Shown here one piece after another: positions 8,778-18,138 of a stretch of 64,000 nt of DNA (the first letter of the stretch is position 1; every line of letters begins with the position of its first letter). The notes under the pieces are model-generated. The model made no database searches and was not told where the DNA came from. It saw only the letters and a program-made list of their open reading frames with translations. Source of the DNA: Bordetella holmesii ATCC 51541 (lineage in GTDB: Bacteria > Pseudomonadota > Gammaproteobacteria > Burkholderiales > Burkholderiaceae_B); NCBI GenBank assembly GCA_000612485.1, contig CP007494.1, forward strand, positions 496,001 through 560,000, written 5' to 3'. Position numbers and translations under genes: made by a program.

Positions 8778-9187
8778 GCTTGTTGCGCCTTGAAAGCGCC
8801 CTCTTCTTCGAGCACTTGATTGGCCACCTTGAAGGCGTCCAATCCTGCCGGAATACCGCAATACACCGTGGCGTGCAGGAGGATTTCTTTGATCTCTTCG
8901 GCGCTGACGCCGTTGTTGAGCGCGCCCTTGACGTGCAGTTTGATCTCGGCGGGGCGGTTCAGTGCCGTCAGCATGGCCAGGTTCAGCATGCTGCGCGTCT
9001 TCTTCTCCAGGCCGGGACGGCCCCAGGCATAGCCCCAGCACCATTCGGTGGTGATGCGCTGGAATGCCATCATGAAATCATTGGCGCGCGCCAGCGAACC
9101 GTCAACGTACTCCGTGCCCAGCACCTCGCGGCGCAGCTCCAGGCCTTGATCAAAAAGTTCCTGTACGGGGTTTTGCTTGTCTGCCAT
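8774..9187 (-). CDS. Carboxymuconolactone decarboxylase-family protein
   Basis: All-helical protein of 137 residues of the PcaC/AhpD superfamily. The conserved core KTRSMLNLAMLTALNR...ELKLHV-type region (here EIKLHVKGALNNG) and the HATVYCGIPAGLDAF segment are typical of 4-carboxymuconolactone decarboxylase, which removes CO2 from a gamma-lactone in aromatic degradation. No other protocatechuate genes are nearby, so the true substrate is open. It is the first gene of a three-gene operon, 79 bases downstream of a GntR-type operator. Confidence 0.88.
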   Translation of the reverse strand: MADKQNPVQELFDQGLELRREVLGTEYVDGSLARANDFMMAFQRITTEWCWGYAWGRPGLEKKTRSMLNLAMLTALNRPAEIKLHVKGALNNGVSAEEIKEILLHATVYCGIPAGLDAFKVANQVLEEEGAFKAQQA

Positions 9188-9265
9188 GGAAATGTCTCCT
9201 CGGGGGGGTGGCGGCCGGCCGGCGAACGGCGTCTTCGGCCTCGGGGTTTTGGAACATACGTCATA

Positions 9266-9276
9266 TTGTCAGACAA
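9266..9276. promoter_or_regulatory. FadR/GntR-type operator palindrome
   Basis: TTGTCAGACAA is a perfect inverted repeat that fits the TNGTNNNACNA consensus known for FCD-domain GntR regulators. It lies in the 297-base divergent region between the catabolic operon and the gntR gene, 79 bases upstream of the operon's first start codon, so it could cover the operon promoter. Confidence 0.6.
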
Positions 9277-9484
9277 CCTTATTGACAGTCAATACCCAGA
9301 AATTCCATAATTCGTAACGGGCGCAGCCACCGTGGAGGTGCGCGCCGCGCCCACGCCGCCGATGAGCGGCGGGCCCCGGTCTCCCTCCCGGTTGCGGTTG
9401 ACCCGGGTGCGACAAGATATAGTTCGGCCTTATCCGCGCGCGGCCGCAGCCCCGGCCCGCCATGACATGTATGCCGAGGAATCC

Positions 9485-10228
9485 ATGGCCCGCTCGTCCG
9501 ATACCGTTTTCGAAAAGCCAAGCACGTTGCGCTCGCGCGTCGAGGAATATCTGCGCACGGCCATCATGCAGGGGCGGCTCAAAGGCGGCGACAAGCTGCG
9601 TGAGCATGAACTGTGCGAGCAACTAAACATCAGCCGCCCTACCTTGCGCGAGGCCTTGCGCACCTTGGAAGCCGAGCGGCTGATCACCATCGAGCCACAC
9701 CGCGGCCCGACCGTGGTGCGCATTACCGCCAAGGCCGCGCGCGACCTGTATGCCTTGCGCGCCCTGCTGGAGGGCTATGCCGCGCATGAGTTCGCACGCC
9801 TGGCCAGCGACGACGATCTGGAGCGTTTACGCCTGTCGGTAGCCGCGTTGCGCGAGCAAGCGGACAAGGGCGATCGGGTCGGCCTGCTGGCTGCCAAACG
9901 CGAGTTCTATGACGTTTTGCTGGCCGGCTGTGACAACGATCTGGTCAGCGATATGTTGCCGGGGCTGCTGTCACGCATCAATCTGCTGCGCGCCAGCTCG
10001 TTTGGCAGCCCCCAACGCCTGCCTCAGAGCCTGACGGAAATCGACCGCATCTTCGCCTGCATCCAGGCGCGCGACCCCGCAGGGGCACAGGCGGCGGCAC
10101 ACGACCACATCGTCAATGCCGAGCGCACCGCACTGGAAGTGCTGCAGCGGCAGGACCAGGACGCCGGAGACGGCGCGGCGGACCTTCGCGCGACGACACC
10201 GCGCGGCCATGCAAGCGCCGCCAGATAG
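9485..10228 (+). CDS. GntR-family transcriptional regulator, FadR/FCD subgroup
   Basis: Metabolite-responsive DNA-binding protein of 247 residues. The N-terminal winged helix shows LREHELCEQLNISRPTLREA (about residues 40-60). The all-helical FCD ligand domain follows (residues about 90-220) with metal-site-like residues in FYDVLLAG and the late AAAHDHI. The ATG at 9485 was chosen because GAGGA lies six bases upstream; ATG 9467 would add six residues. It is divergent from the decarboxylase-dehydrogenase-Bug operon and probably represses it through the palindrome at 9266. Confidence 0.92.
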   Translation: MARSSDTVFEKPSTLRSRVEEYLRTAIMQGRLKGGDKLREHELCEQLNISRPTLREALRTLEAERLITIEPHRGPTVVRITAKAARDLYALRALLEGYAAHEFARLASDDDLERLRLSVAALREQADKGDRVGLLAAKREFYDVLLAGCDNDLVSDMLPGLLSRINLLRASSFGSPQRLPQSLTEIDRIFACIQARDPAGAQAAAHDHIVNAERTALEVLQRQDQDAGDGAADLRATTPRGHASAAR

Positions 10229-10232
10229 CTGC

Positions 10233-10249
10233 GCGGCGCGGTGCGCCGC
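10233..10249. terminator. GC hairpin between convergent genes
   Basis: GCGGCGC-GGT-GCGCCGC, a 7-bp stem with a 3-base loop, lies between the ends of two convergent genes. There is no T-run on either side, so termination is only a suggestion. Confidence 0.35.
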
Positions 10250-10893
10250 TAGTCAGCGCGCGCCTTGCTATCGGCACAGGCCTGCATCCGCTGGCCCAGT
10301 CCAGGGGAGCCGCGCTCGATCAGGGCCTGCGCCGCGCCCTCGATATCGCGTACCTCTTTGTTCTGGCTCAGTTTGAACTTGCCTTCGAGCGCGGTGATCT
10401 CGATCTGAATACCCACCATGGCGCGCAGCATGCCTTCGGCGAAGTCCGGGGCGCTGTCGGTCATTTTCCAGGGGCGGGGCTCGCCGGCCTCGTGCCTGCG
10501 CGTCAATCGTGCGATGACGCCGCGCACGAAGCGCTCGTCATCCATGATCGTAATGCGCCCGCGCGCATGCACCACGCGGTAGTTCCACGTGGGGACCTGT
10601 TGATGCGCTTCATGTTTGCTGGGGTACCAGCTCGGCGAGATATAGCCCTGCTCGGCCCGGAACACTACCAGCACCTCGTCGCCGTCGGCCACGTCCTGCC
10701 ACACCGGATTGGCGCGCGCCACATGGGCGGTCAGCACCCCCGAAGCGCCGGCCGTCTCATCCAGTTCGAAAGGGATGTGGTTGGCGTCGAGCCCCGAGCG
10801 GCCTCCGGTGATCAACACGCCGAGCGGAAACTCCCGCATCAGGGCGTTGAGTGCGGCGCGATCCTCATGGTTGAAATGGGCAGGGATATACAT
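10249..10893 (-). CDS. FMN-binding PaiB-like protein
   Basis: Protein of 214 residues in the PaiB/FMN-binding negative-regulator family, with a split-barrel flavin fold. The start MYIPAHF and the motifs DANHIPFEL, HVARANPVW, PSWYPSKHE and VPTWNYRVVHARG are diagnostic. In Bacillus PaiB affects protease and sporulation gene expression; in proteobacteria the role is unclear and may be redox or haem related. It stands alone, convergent with the GntR gene. Confidence 0.9.
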   Translation of the reverse strand: MYIPAHFNHEDRAALNALMREFPLGVLITGGRSGLDANHIPFELDETAGASGVLTAHVARANPVWQDVADGDEVLVVFRAEQGYISPSWYPSKHEAHQQVPTWNYRVVHARGRITIMDDERFVRGVIARLTRRHEAGEPRPWKMTDSAPDFAEGMLRAMVGIQIEITALEGKFKLSQNKEVRDIEGAAQALIERGSPGLGQRMQACADSKARAD

Positions 10894-11001
10894 GGTGGCG
10901 ATCCTCAAAAGCACTGCCCGTATTGTGCGCGGCGAGCCGTGCACACGATAGGGCCAGTCCAGGTCTTTTGGCAGGAGCCAGACCAGGGCTGGCGCCCCCA
11001 C

Positions 11002-12656
11002 TCAGCGAGTGTCGCCCCGGGCCTGCAGGCGCAGGCCGGCCAGCATCAGTGTCAGGCTGATGAGGACGGCCACGCAGGCCATGGCCATGCCGGCCCCCAC
11101 CGACCCTTGCTCGAACTGCCGCCAGACATAGACCGAGACGGTCGACATCCCCGCTGGCGCCAGCAGCAACGAGGTGACCAGTTCACGCGAAGCCACCGCG
11201 AACACCATCATCATCGCCGCGATGACGCTCGGCGCGGTCAGTGGCAGCGTGATGCGCCAGAGCGCGCGCAACACGCTGGCGCCGTGCACACGCGCGGCGG
11301 CCTCCAGGCTGGGGCCAAGCTGAGTGAGCGCCGCGCCGGCATAGCGCATGGGATAGGGCAAGAGCAGGCAGGAATACGACAGCAACAGAATGGCCCAGGT
11401 GCCATAGGGCGTGAGCGGCCAGAAGGGCTGATTCCAGGCCAGAATCAAACCCACTCCCACCACCACCCCGGGTAGCGCCGCCGGCAACAGTGCCAGCGCA
11501 TCGATCCAGGCTGCGCCGCGAACGTGTTTGCCGGCCACCAGCCAGGCCGCCACGAAGCCCAGCGAGCCCGTCAACAAGGCCGCACTGGCAGCCAACAGCA
11601 GGCTGGTCAGCAAGGACTCGTATCCCTGCGCGTCACCGACGATTTCCGCGAAGTTGGCCAAGGTCAGGTTATGCGGGCTGAGCCCACCCGAGATCGTACG
11701 TTGCAACGCGCTGGCGGCCATGCTGGCCAGGGGCACGACCGCCGCAAGCACCGCCACGGCCGCGAACACCGCGACAACCGGTCCACGCCATGGTCCCAAC
11801 TCGGCGTGGGCAAGCGGCACCGGCTTGCCGCTGGTGGTGTCAAAACCGCGTCCACGCAGCACGGCACGCTGCACGCAATAAGCGGTCAGCGCCAACGCCA
11901 CCAGCACCAACGACAACAATGCGGCTCCTGACAGGTCGATGGGCCAATCCGCCAGCCGCCGCTCGATGGCCGTGGTCAACACGGACACCCCGGCCTGGCC
12001 GCCGAGCGCGGCCGGCACGCCATACTCTTCGATCGCCAAGGTGAACGACAGCAACAGGCTGGCGGCGATGGCCGGCAAGGCCAGCGGTAACGACACGCGC
12101 AAAAAGGCGCGATAAGGACCCGCGCCGCATACGCGCGCGACTTGGGCCAGGCGCCCGCCACTGGCAGCCATGCTGCGCGAGACGGCAAAGTACACCACGG
12201 GGAAGATGCTCAGACCCATGATGAGAATGACGCCGGCGCGCTAGTGCAGCAGGCCACTGAGATCGACGCCGCTCAACTGAACCAGATACCCGCGCTGCTG
12301 TAGCGCCATGGTCCAGGACAGGGCCGCGATATACGGGGGCAGCAGAAAGGGCAACAGGAACATCAGGTCCCAGAAGCGTGCCGCCGGCACGCGGCACAGG
12401 CCACGCAAGGTGCCCAGCGGATACCGAGCAAGGCAGCGACGGCGGCCACCCCCACGCCCAACGACACGGTCTGGCCCAGCAGGGATAAGGTGCCTGGCTG
12501 GGTCAAAACCTGCCGCCAGGTCGAAAATGGCGCGGCAAACGACCCCTCGCCAAGATGCGGGAACACGGCCTGTAATACGACAAAGCTCACCGGCAAAGCG
12601 ACGAGCACCAATAGAGCGACCAGGGTAGTGGTCGCCAGCAGAGCTAGGCTTTTCAT
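11002..12656 (-). pseudogene. FbpB/ThiP-type ABC permease, frameshift plus in-frame stop
   Basis: Inner-membrane permease with about twelve membrane helices and two inner-membrane-component domains, as in ferric-iron FbpB. The N-terminal 75 residues read from ATG 12656. The frame changes near 12424, where one extra C on the plus strand restores it. An in-frame TAG then occurs at 12241-12243, followed by about 405 more residues in the same frame, including the EAA-type loop ARVHGASVLRALWRITLPL. Two independent lesions make this a likely true pseudogene. It follows the binding-protein gene after a perfect 22-base palindrome. Confidence 0.88.
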
Positions 12657-12664
12657 GAGTGCGC

Positions 12665-12686
12665 AGCGCGCGCCGCGGCGCGCGCT
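12665..12686. other. Perfect 22-base palindrome between ABC genes
   Basis: An uninterrupted self-complementary stretch (AGCGCGCGCCG and its exact complement) lies between the binding-protein stop and the permease start. In the transcript it can fold into a strong hairpin. Such hairpins commonly protect upstream binding-protein mRNA or lower permease expression. On the plus strand it is followed by T5. Confidence 0.5.
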
Positions 12687-12696
12687 CCTTTTTCGG

Positions 12697-13685
12697 TCAG
12701 TGCTGGCCGAAAATCTTGGCAAAGCGGGCAAGGGCCGCCTCTCGCCCCCTGCCGTCTGCCCGCTCTCGCTTTGCAGGACATGCAGGTCCCGTAGCAAGGG
12801 GTGACGGGCCGCCACGTCTTCACGCGCAGGGATCAGCCAGGCATGGGCCACCGCGGCTTGTCCCTCTTCGGACAGCACATAATCCAGGAAGGCTCGCGCT
12901 TGGTCGGGCGACTTGCTGGATCTCATGACCATCATGGGACGCGGCGCGAGCACGGTACCGCTGGTCGGGAAGATCACCTTGATATGCTCGCCCTTCTGCA
13001 CGCTGGCGTAGGCCACGTAGTCAACGCCACCGAACACGGCCGCCCGCGCGCCCTGCAGAACCGGCGTCAGCGCTTGCGCATTGGGACCGGACACGGCCAT
13101 GCCGTTGGCGCGCAGCTTCTCCAGCAACGTCCAGACGCCCGCACCCTGTGCGCTTTGCAGCCCCAGCAGCAGGTCCAGCGTGGCGCCGGACAGCGCCGGG
13201 TCGGGCATGGTCACGGCATCCTTATAGGCCGGGTTGGCAAGATCGGCCCAGTCTTTGGGCTCGGGCGTGTTGGACGTGCTGTTCCAGACAATGCCCAACG
13301 CCGAAATGCCTTGAGCCACGTAGGTCTTGCCCCGATAGGCTGCAGGGACCCGGGCCGCATTGGGGCCGTCGTAGGGCAGCAGCATGCCGCGCGCATCCAT
13401 GTCCAACGCCGTATCCCAGGAGGCCGAGATCAGCACGTCGACGCGCGGATTGGCGGCCTCGGCTTCTAGCCGGGCCATCACTTTGCCGGTCGTGGCCTGA
13501 AAAACATCCACGCGCACGCCAGTCTGTTTGGTAAAGCCGTCGGCCAGTTGCTTGATGAGCGTTCCGGGGCCCGCGGTATAGACGGTGAGCGCTCGGCCAT
13601 CAGCAAAACTGGCGTCAGCGGCAACGCCCAGGGTCAATGCCATAAGAAGACCAAGCAATTTCTTGTATGAAAACGGAGCGATCAT
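12697..13685 (-). pseudogene. Periplasmic iron-type binding protein (FbpA-like), frameshifted near the C-terminus
   Basis: Extracellular solute-binding protein of the FbpA/FutA-like class for the ABC importer. Residues 1-28 form a signal peptide ending SFA. The mature start LTVYTAGPGTLIKQLADGF is family-typical. The frame is open for about 310 residues, then breaks in the C5 run at 12745-12749; restoring one base gives the expected ending REAALARFAKIFGQH and stop at 12697. As read, translation would instead run on into the permease frame. With only the last 20 residues affected, it may be functional or just a sequence error. Confidence 0.85.
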
Positions 13686-13700
13686 TTTATGAAGATTCCG

Positions 13701-14378
13701 TTAAAGATTTACGACAGCGGCGATGCGGCCAGCATCCATGCGGACGACCCGGTGAGCCAAGGCGTGGGCCTCATCATGGTCATGCGTCACATAGACGGCG
13801 GTCGTGCCCAGGCGGCGCAGCAGGCGGCCGATCTCGCCGCACAGGGATTCGCGCAAAGCGCGATCCAGGTTCGACAGCGGCTCGTCAAACAACAGCAGGC
13901 TGGGTTGGGCCACGATGGCCCGAGCCAATGCCACACGCTGCTGCTGCCCGCCGGAGAGCTGCGACGGGCGGCGCGTCTGCATGCCGGCCAGGCCCACAAG
14001 CTCCAGGGCCTGGGCCACTTGCGCGGCGCGTTGGCCACGCGGCACTCGCCGCATCTGCAGGGGAAAGCCCACGTTCTGGGCCACGCTCATGTGGGGCCAC
14101 AAGGCATAGTCCTGAAACACCATGCCCAGGTCGCGCGCTTCGGGCGGCGCAAAACCGGCTGGGCCGGCGACTTCGCGCCCACCCAGCAGGATGCGTCCTT
14201 CGGAAGGTCGCAACAGGCCGGCCAGCGACTTGAGCAAGGTGCTCTTGCCGCAGCCGGACGGGCCGAGCAACGCCAGGACGGTGCCTGCCGGCACCTCCAG
14301 GTCGATCCCTGCCAGAACGGGCACACCATGATAGGTATGGCGCACCCCTTCGAGCACGACGTCGATGCCGGCCACCAT
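13701..14378 (-). CDS. ABC importer ATPase, FbpC/PotA type
   Basis: ATPase of 225 residues with Walker A (GPSGCGKST), Q-loop (VFQDYALWPHM), signature LSGGQQQRVALARAI, Walker B (LLLFDEP) and switch His (YVTHDHDEA). It lacks the C-terminal regulatory (TOBE) domain of longer FbpC/PotA proteins, so it is shorter than the usual 340-350. Its ATG overlaps the porin stop (TGATG), so porin, ATPase, binding protein and permease form one operon on the minus strand. Confidence 0.93.
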   Translation of the reverse strand: MVAGIDVVLEGVRHTYHGVPVLAGIDLEVPAGTVLALLGPSGCGKSTLLKSLAGLLRPSEGRILLGGREVAGPAGFAPPEARDLGMVFQDYALWPHMSVAQNVGFPLQMRRVPRGQRAAQVAQALELVGLAGMQTRRPSQLSGGQQQRVALARAIVAQPSLLLFDEPLSNLDRALRESLCGEIGRLLRRLGTTAVYVTHDHDEAHALAHRVVRMDAGRIAAVVNL

Positions 14379-15493
14379 CAGAAGCGATGGCGCATGCCTA
14401 GCGCCACGCCCAGCTGATTGCTGCCGGGTTGCACGTTTACACCGTATTTGCCCCCAATGACGCTGACCGACGATCCGTTGTCGTTGAGTGCATAGGAGCT
14501 CAGCGCATACACCGTGGTGCGCTTGGACAGGTCATATTCCGCGCCCAGCACCAAGAGCGTCGGCTTCTGATCCGAACCCGCGCCCTGGGCGGTGGGGCAG
14601 CTCGCCACGTTCATGTTGTCGCACGTCGTGCCCTGCATGTGATAGATCGCCAGCGAAAGATTCGTCGCGGGCGCTGCCTGATACCGGGCGCCGGCCCAGT
14701 AGAGGCGGCTGACGTAGTCACGTTGCACCAGCTTCTGCTCCAGCCAGCGATAGCCGCCATAGAGCTTGATGAGCCCAAAATCGTAAGAGAGCGCACCGAG
14801 GATGCGGTCTTCGCGGTTACTACTGTCGGCTCCCGCCTTGGGCGCGTCTGCCCGCTTGGTGTGATAGAGCACCGCCGCATCCAGGCCGCCGGTTTGATAG
14901 CGCAGACCTGCACCTATCATTCGGCCAGTATTGGTATCAGTCCAGCTCTGGTCGTTATTCCAACCGAAGCTGTAATAAGCGCCTACGCTCAGCCCGCCGA
15001 ACGTGTTGATGTACTTGATGGAGTTGTCCATCCGGTCGGAGAACGCCGCATCGATACGCTTGCCACCGTAGTTGGCGTTCTCGAAAGGGTTGTACTTGCT
15101 CATCCAATCGATCATGAGCGTGTTGTGGCGCCCCAATGTCAACGTGCCCAGACTGCGATCGGACAAGCCAACATAGGCTTGACGTCCAAACAGACGGGAT
15201 CCCTGCAGGGATTGGCCATTGGCCGGATCGAAACCGGATTCCAGCGTAAAGACTGCCTTGGTGCCGCCGCCCAGGTCTTCGCTGCCGCGCATGCCCCAGC
15301 GGGAACCATTCAGGTTGCCCGAGGACATGCCGGTCTTGCTTGCGCCATTGGGGCCGTGAGTCAGGGGCTGGACGCCGACGTCGATAAGCCCATAGAGCTG
15401 CACCGACGTGGCAGAGACGGACTGAGCCACGTGCATCAGGCTCATGAGAGGCAGGCAGGAGAGTGCCGCCGCGTTGCGGATAGTGAACTTCAT
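14378..15493 (-). CDS. Outer-membrane general porin
   Basis: Trimeric 16-strand beta-barrel porin of the Burkholderiales OmpC/OmpQ type, 371 residues. A signal peptide (about residues 1-28, ending VSA) is followed by SVQLYGLIDVGVQ, the standard first strand. Typical motifs are SRWGMRGSEDLGGGTKAVF, FGRQAYVGL and LTLGRHNT. The protein ends in Phe (MRHRF), required for barrel assembly. It is the first gene of an operon with an FbpABC-like importer, suggesting a dedicated outer-membrane entry for that solute. Confidence 0.94.
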   Translation of the reverse strand: MKFTIRNAAALSCLPLMSLMHVAQSVSATSVQLYGLIDVGVQPLTHGPNGASKTGMSSGNLNGSRWGMRGSEDLGGGTKAVFTLESGFDPANGQSLQGSRLFGRQAYVGLSDRSLGTLTLGRHNTLMIDWMSKYNPFENANYGGKRIDAAFSDRMDNSIKYINTFGGLSVGAYYSFGWNNDQSWTDTNTGRMIGAGLRYQTGGLDAAVLYHTKRADAPKAGADSSNREDRILGALSYDFGLIKLYGGYRWLEQKLVQRDYVSRLYWAGARYQAAPATNLSLAIYHMQGTTCDNMNVASCPTAQGAGSDQKPTLLVLGAEYDLSKRTTVYALSSYALNDNGSSVSVIGGKYGVNVQPGSNQLGVALGMRHRF

Positions 15494-15579
15494 CAGGTTG
15501 TGTCCTCTTTGGGATTCAATCGGAGCGCACAGTCTAGGTAGCGACTGCTACAGCGACATGACGAACCCTCAAAGACGGG

Positions 15580-15599
15580 CAGCCCCCACACAGGGGCTG
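15580..15599 (-). terminator. Hairpin downstream of the tandem acyl-CoA dehydrogenase gene
   Basis: CAGCCCC and GGGGCTG form a 7-bp stem with a 6-base loop, about 55 bases past the stop of the minus-strand gene at 15652 and upstream of the porin. Only a weak pyrimidine tail follows on the minus strand. The rest of 15494-15651 should hold the porin promoter, but I see no clear box. Confidence 0.35.
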
Positions 15600-15651
15600 T
15601 CCACAAGCAACAACGTCCTGTTGACGAACCGACCGGCCGGACCGAATCGGC

Positions 15652-17961
15652 TCAGAGGCCGAGAACTGCCTTGGCGACGATATTGCGTTGGATCTCGTTG
15701 GAACCACCGTAGATCGTTGTCACCAGCGATTGAAGAAACGGCGCGGCCGGAATCAACGGCGTACCATCGGTCATGGGTACACCGCTCCAGGTGCCACCAG
15801 TTTCATCCGCCCAACGCACGATCTCTCTCGCAATGCCGACATAGGTTTCGGTGGCCAGGACTTTCAGTCCCGACACCGACGCCGGCAAAAGCTCACCCCT
15901 TCGCACGACATCGGCAAACAAGCAATACAGGGCCTCGAGCTCCGCAACCTGGGCCAGCAGCGCCGAGTAAGCCTGGCTGAACTCGGGCAACTCAAACAGA
16001 GACTGGCTATGCGCCAATTGCTCTAGATTATGCAACGCCTGGCGCGATTGCTGTGGGCTGCCCGCGAAGACGCGCTCGTAACCCAACAAGTCTTTGGCGA
16101 TTGCCCAGCCCTGATTCAATCCACCCACGAGATTCTCGGCCGGCACACGAACGTTCTCGAAGAACACTTCGCAGAACTCCTGCTCGCCGACGATATTGGT
16201 AATGGGCCGGATGGTGACTCCCGGCGTGGCCAGATCGATCAACAGAAAACTGATGCCGGCCTGAGGCTTGCCACTGGTGTCGGTGCGCACGAGGGCAAAA
16301 ATATGGTTGGCATCATGAGCCAGAGTCGTCCAGATTTTCTGACCATTGACCACAAAATGATTGCCATCACGCCGCGCCTCTGTACGCAGAGACGCCAGAT
16401 CGGATCCGGCGTTAGGTTCCGAGTACCCCTGGCACCAGATATCCTGCCCGGAAAGGATACGGGGCAGATAACGCGCTTTCTGTTCGGCGCTACCGTGTTG
16501 AATCAGCACCGGCCCCAGGTTGATGATGCCTTGATCGGGCAAACGCACCACCCCCCAGCCCTCCATCTCTTCGAAAAAGATAAGCAGTTTGGCCGGCGAT
16601 AACGCCATGCCGTCGAACTCCCGCGGCCAGGCAGGCGCCAGCCACCCATGCCGCGACAGCGTCATATACCACTCGCGCACCTCGGCCAATCGCAGGCGGC
16701 GAGGCACATGACGCAAAGCCTGAGGATAGTGCTCTCGCAGAAAACCGCGCACCCGCTGGCGGAAGGCCTCGTCGCTCATGGCGTTGTAATCCTTGCCCTC
16801 GGCCAGCGGCTCGTCCTGCACTGCATCGCGTTGCGGCCGTAAGGTGTAATACCGTGCCAACAGGGTGCGCGGGCTGCCAAGCCAACTGGCCGTCTGCAGC
16901 GCGCGCTTGAGATAGAGGCCGATGTCATATTCGTCGGTATATCCAATCGCGCCGTGCAGTTGCACCGCCTCTCGACACAACGCGATCACCCGGTCGGCGA
17001 TCCTGGTTTTGGCCAGGGCGGCCTGGCGACCGAGAGACTGCGGAAACTGCTGCGCCTGATGATAGCTCTCAGCCAATAGCGCACCGCAAACTTGCACACT
17101 CACGTAGGCATCTACCATGCGATGCTGAAGAGCCTGATTGGCTCCTATGGGGCGTCCAAACTGTACGCGCGTCTTCAGATAATCCAACGTCAGCGTGTAT
17201 ACGCGCCGCGCGATGCCGTACAGTTCGCTGCACTGCAACAGGCGGGCAGTCTCCAGCGCCGTAATGCATATGTCATCGACCCGCGCTCCTTGGCCAATCA
17301 TGCGCGACTCGGGGATGATCGTATCAAGATGAAGCGTACACAACATGCTGCCGTCGACGCGCAGTTCATTGTCGACACGTACGCCCGGATCGTCGGGCCG
17401 CACCCACACCAAAGTCGGTGACTCGCCCAGTCGAGAGTGCACCAGCCAACCCGTCGCGCCCACCGGAGCTACCCAACGCTTGACGCCGATGAGATGAATA
17501 CGATCGCCCTCGCGCGCCACGGAAGTAGACACGGAACTGGGCAACAGTTCCCCGGCTTCCTCCTGCCACACCAGCCCGAGTACGGCCTGGCCGCTGACGA
17601 CGCTTTGCAGAAGGTCTGCAGCCAGTGGATGGTCGGCAAACGGAGGCAACACAAGCGCGGGCAAAACGCCCGCACCTAAGTAGGGTTCGGGCAGGGGTGC
17701 CTCACCCACCGCCGTAGCCATGGCGCCCAAAACGTCGATACCCAGACCGAGCCCGCCCAACGCCTCGGGCACCGTGACCGAGGTCCATCCGGCTTCGGCA
17801 AGTTGGCGCCAAATGTCGGCTTCCCAGCCCGGAGAATTACCGCGCAGACCGCGCAATCGCTTCAGGGGTGAGACCCGGGCCAAGATGCCAGCGGCGGCTT
17901 CCATGAACTCTGCCTGCCGCGGCAGCGGCCCGAACAGCGAATAAGCGTCGTAAACCTTCAT
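15652..17961 (-). CDS. Tandem acyl-CoA dehydrogenase fusion (two ACAD domains)
   Basis: A 769-residue protein made of two complete acyl-CoA dehydrogenase modules. Module 1 (about 1-385) has the C-terminal segment REAVQLHGAIGYTDEYDIG. Module 2 (about 395-769) has the FAD/substrate region WCQGYSEPNAGSDLAS and ends TIYGGSNEIQRNIVAKAVLG, the usual end of an active subunit. In heteromeric ACADs of steroid and side-chain degradation, two different subunits pair to make one active site; this looks like such a pair fused. It oxidises an acyl-CoA at the alpha-beta bond using FAD. The gene is divergent from the Bug-LysR operon at 18139, which probably shares its regulation. Confidence 0.9.
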   Translation of the reverse strand: MKVYDAYSLFGPLPRQAEFMEAAAGILARVSPLKRLRGLRGNSPGWEADIWRQLAEAGWTSVTVPEALGGLGLGIDVLGAMATAVGEAPLPEPYLGAGVLPALVLPPFADHPLAADLLQSVVSGQAVLGLVWQEEAGELLPSSVSTSVAREGDRIHLIGVKRWVAPVGATGWLVHSRLGESPTLVWVRPDDPGVRVDNELRVDGSMLCTLHLDTIIPESRMIGQGARVDDICITALETARLLQCSELYGIARRVYTLTLDYLKTRVQFGRPIGANQALQHRMVDAYVSVQVCGALLAESYHQAQQFPQSLGRQAALAKTRIADRVIALCREAVQLHGAIGYTDEYDIGLYLKRALQTASWLGSPRTLLARYYTLRPQRDAVQDEPLAEGKDYNAMSDEAFRQRVRGFLREHYPQALRHVPRRLRLAEVREWYMTLSRHGWLAPAWPREFDGMALSPAKLLIFFEEMEGWGVVRLPDQGIINLGPVLIQHGSAEQKARYLPRILSGQDIWCQGYSEPNAGSDLASLRTEARRDGNHFVVNGQKIWTTLAHDANHIFALVRTDTSGKPQAGISFLLIDLATPGVTIRPITNIVGEQEFCEVFFENVRVPAENLVGGLNQGWAIAKDLLGYERVFAGSPQQSRQALHNLEQLAHSQSLFELPEFSQAYSALLAQVAELEALYCLFADVVRRGELLPASVSGLKVLATETYVGIAREIVRWADETGGTWSGVPMTDGTPLIPAAPFLQSLVTTIYGGSNEIQRNIVAKAVLGL

Positions 17962-18001
17962 TGTGATCCTTGGTCATGAGGCCATGCCTGCAATGGGGAA
18001 A

Positions 18002-18009
18002 ATTCTAGG
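18002..18009 (-). promoter_or_regulatory. Putative -10 element (CCTAGAAT) for the tandem ACAD gene
   Basis: On the minus strand CCTAGAAT lies about 41 bases upstream of the start at 17961; TAGAAT matches the sigma-70 -10 box at five of six bases. The same octamer serves the divergent gene at 18089. No convincing -35 box is visible. Confidence 0.4.
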
Positions 18010-18088
18010 TTTGAGACGGCGGCTGATTCATAACGCAACGCTGAGAACAGCTATTAGCGAATTCCTGTGATGCGGGCCAAGTTTCCTT

Positions 18089-18096
18089 CCTAGAAT
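18089..18096 (+). promoter_or_regulatory. Putative -10 element (CCTAGAAT) for the Bug-LysR operon
   Basis: CCTAGAAT ends 42 bases before the start at 18139 and mirrors the copy at 18002. AGCTATTAGCGAATTC at 18049-18064 resembles AGCTATAGGAAATTC upstream of the Bug gene at 47639. Confidence 0.4.
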
Positions 18097-18138
18097 GCAG
18101 CTACACCAAGAAGCGCCCGTAAAGGCGAGGAGACACAA

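Noticed and set aside
12363..13685. A binding protein-permease fusion
   Set aside because: The join passes through a frameshifted tail and the intergenic palindrome; the proper binding-protein stop is at 12697 in the restored frame.
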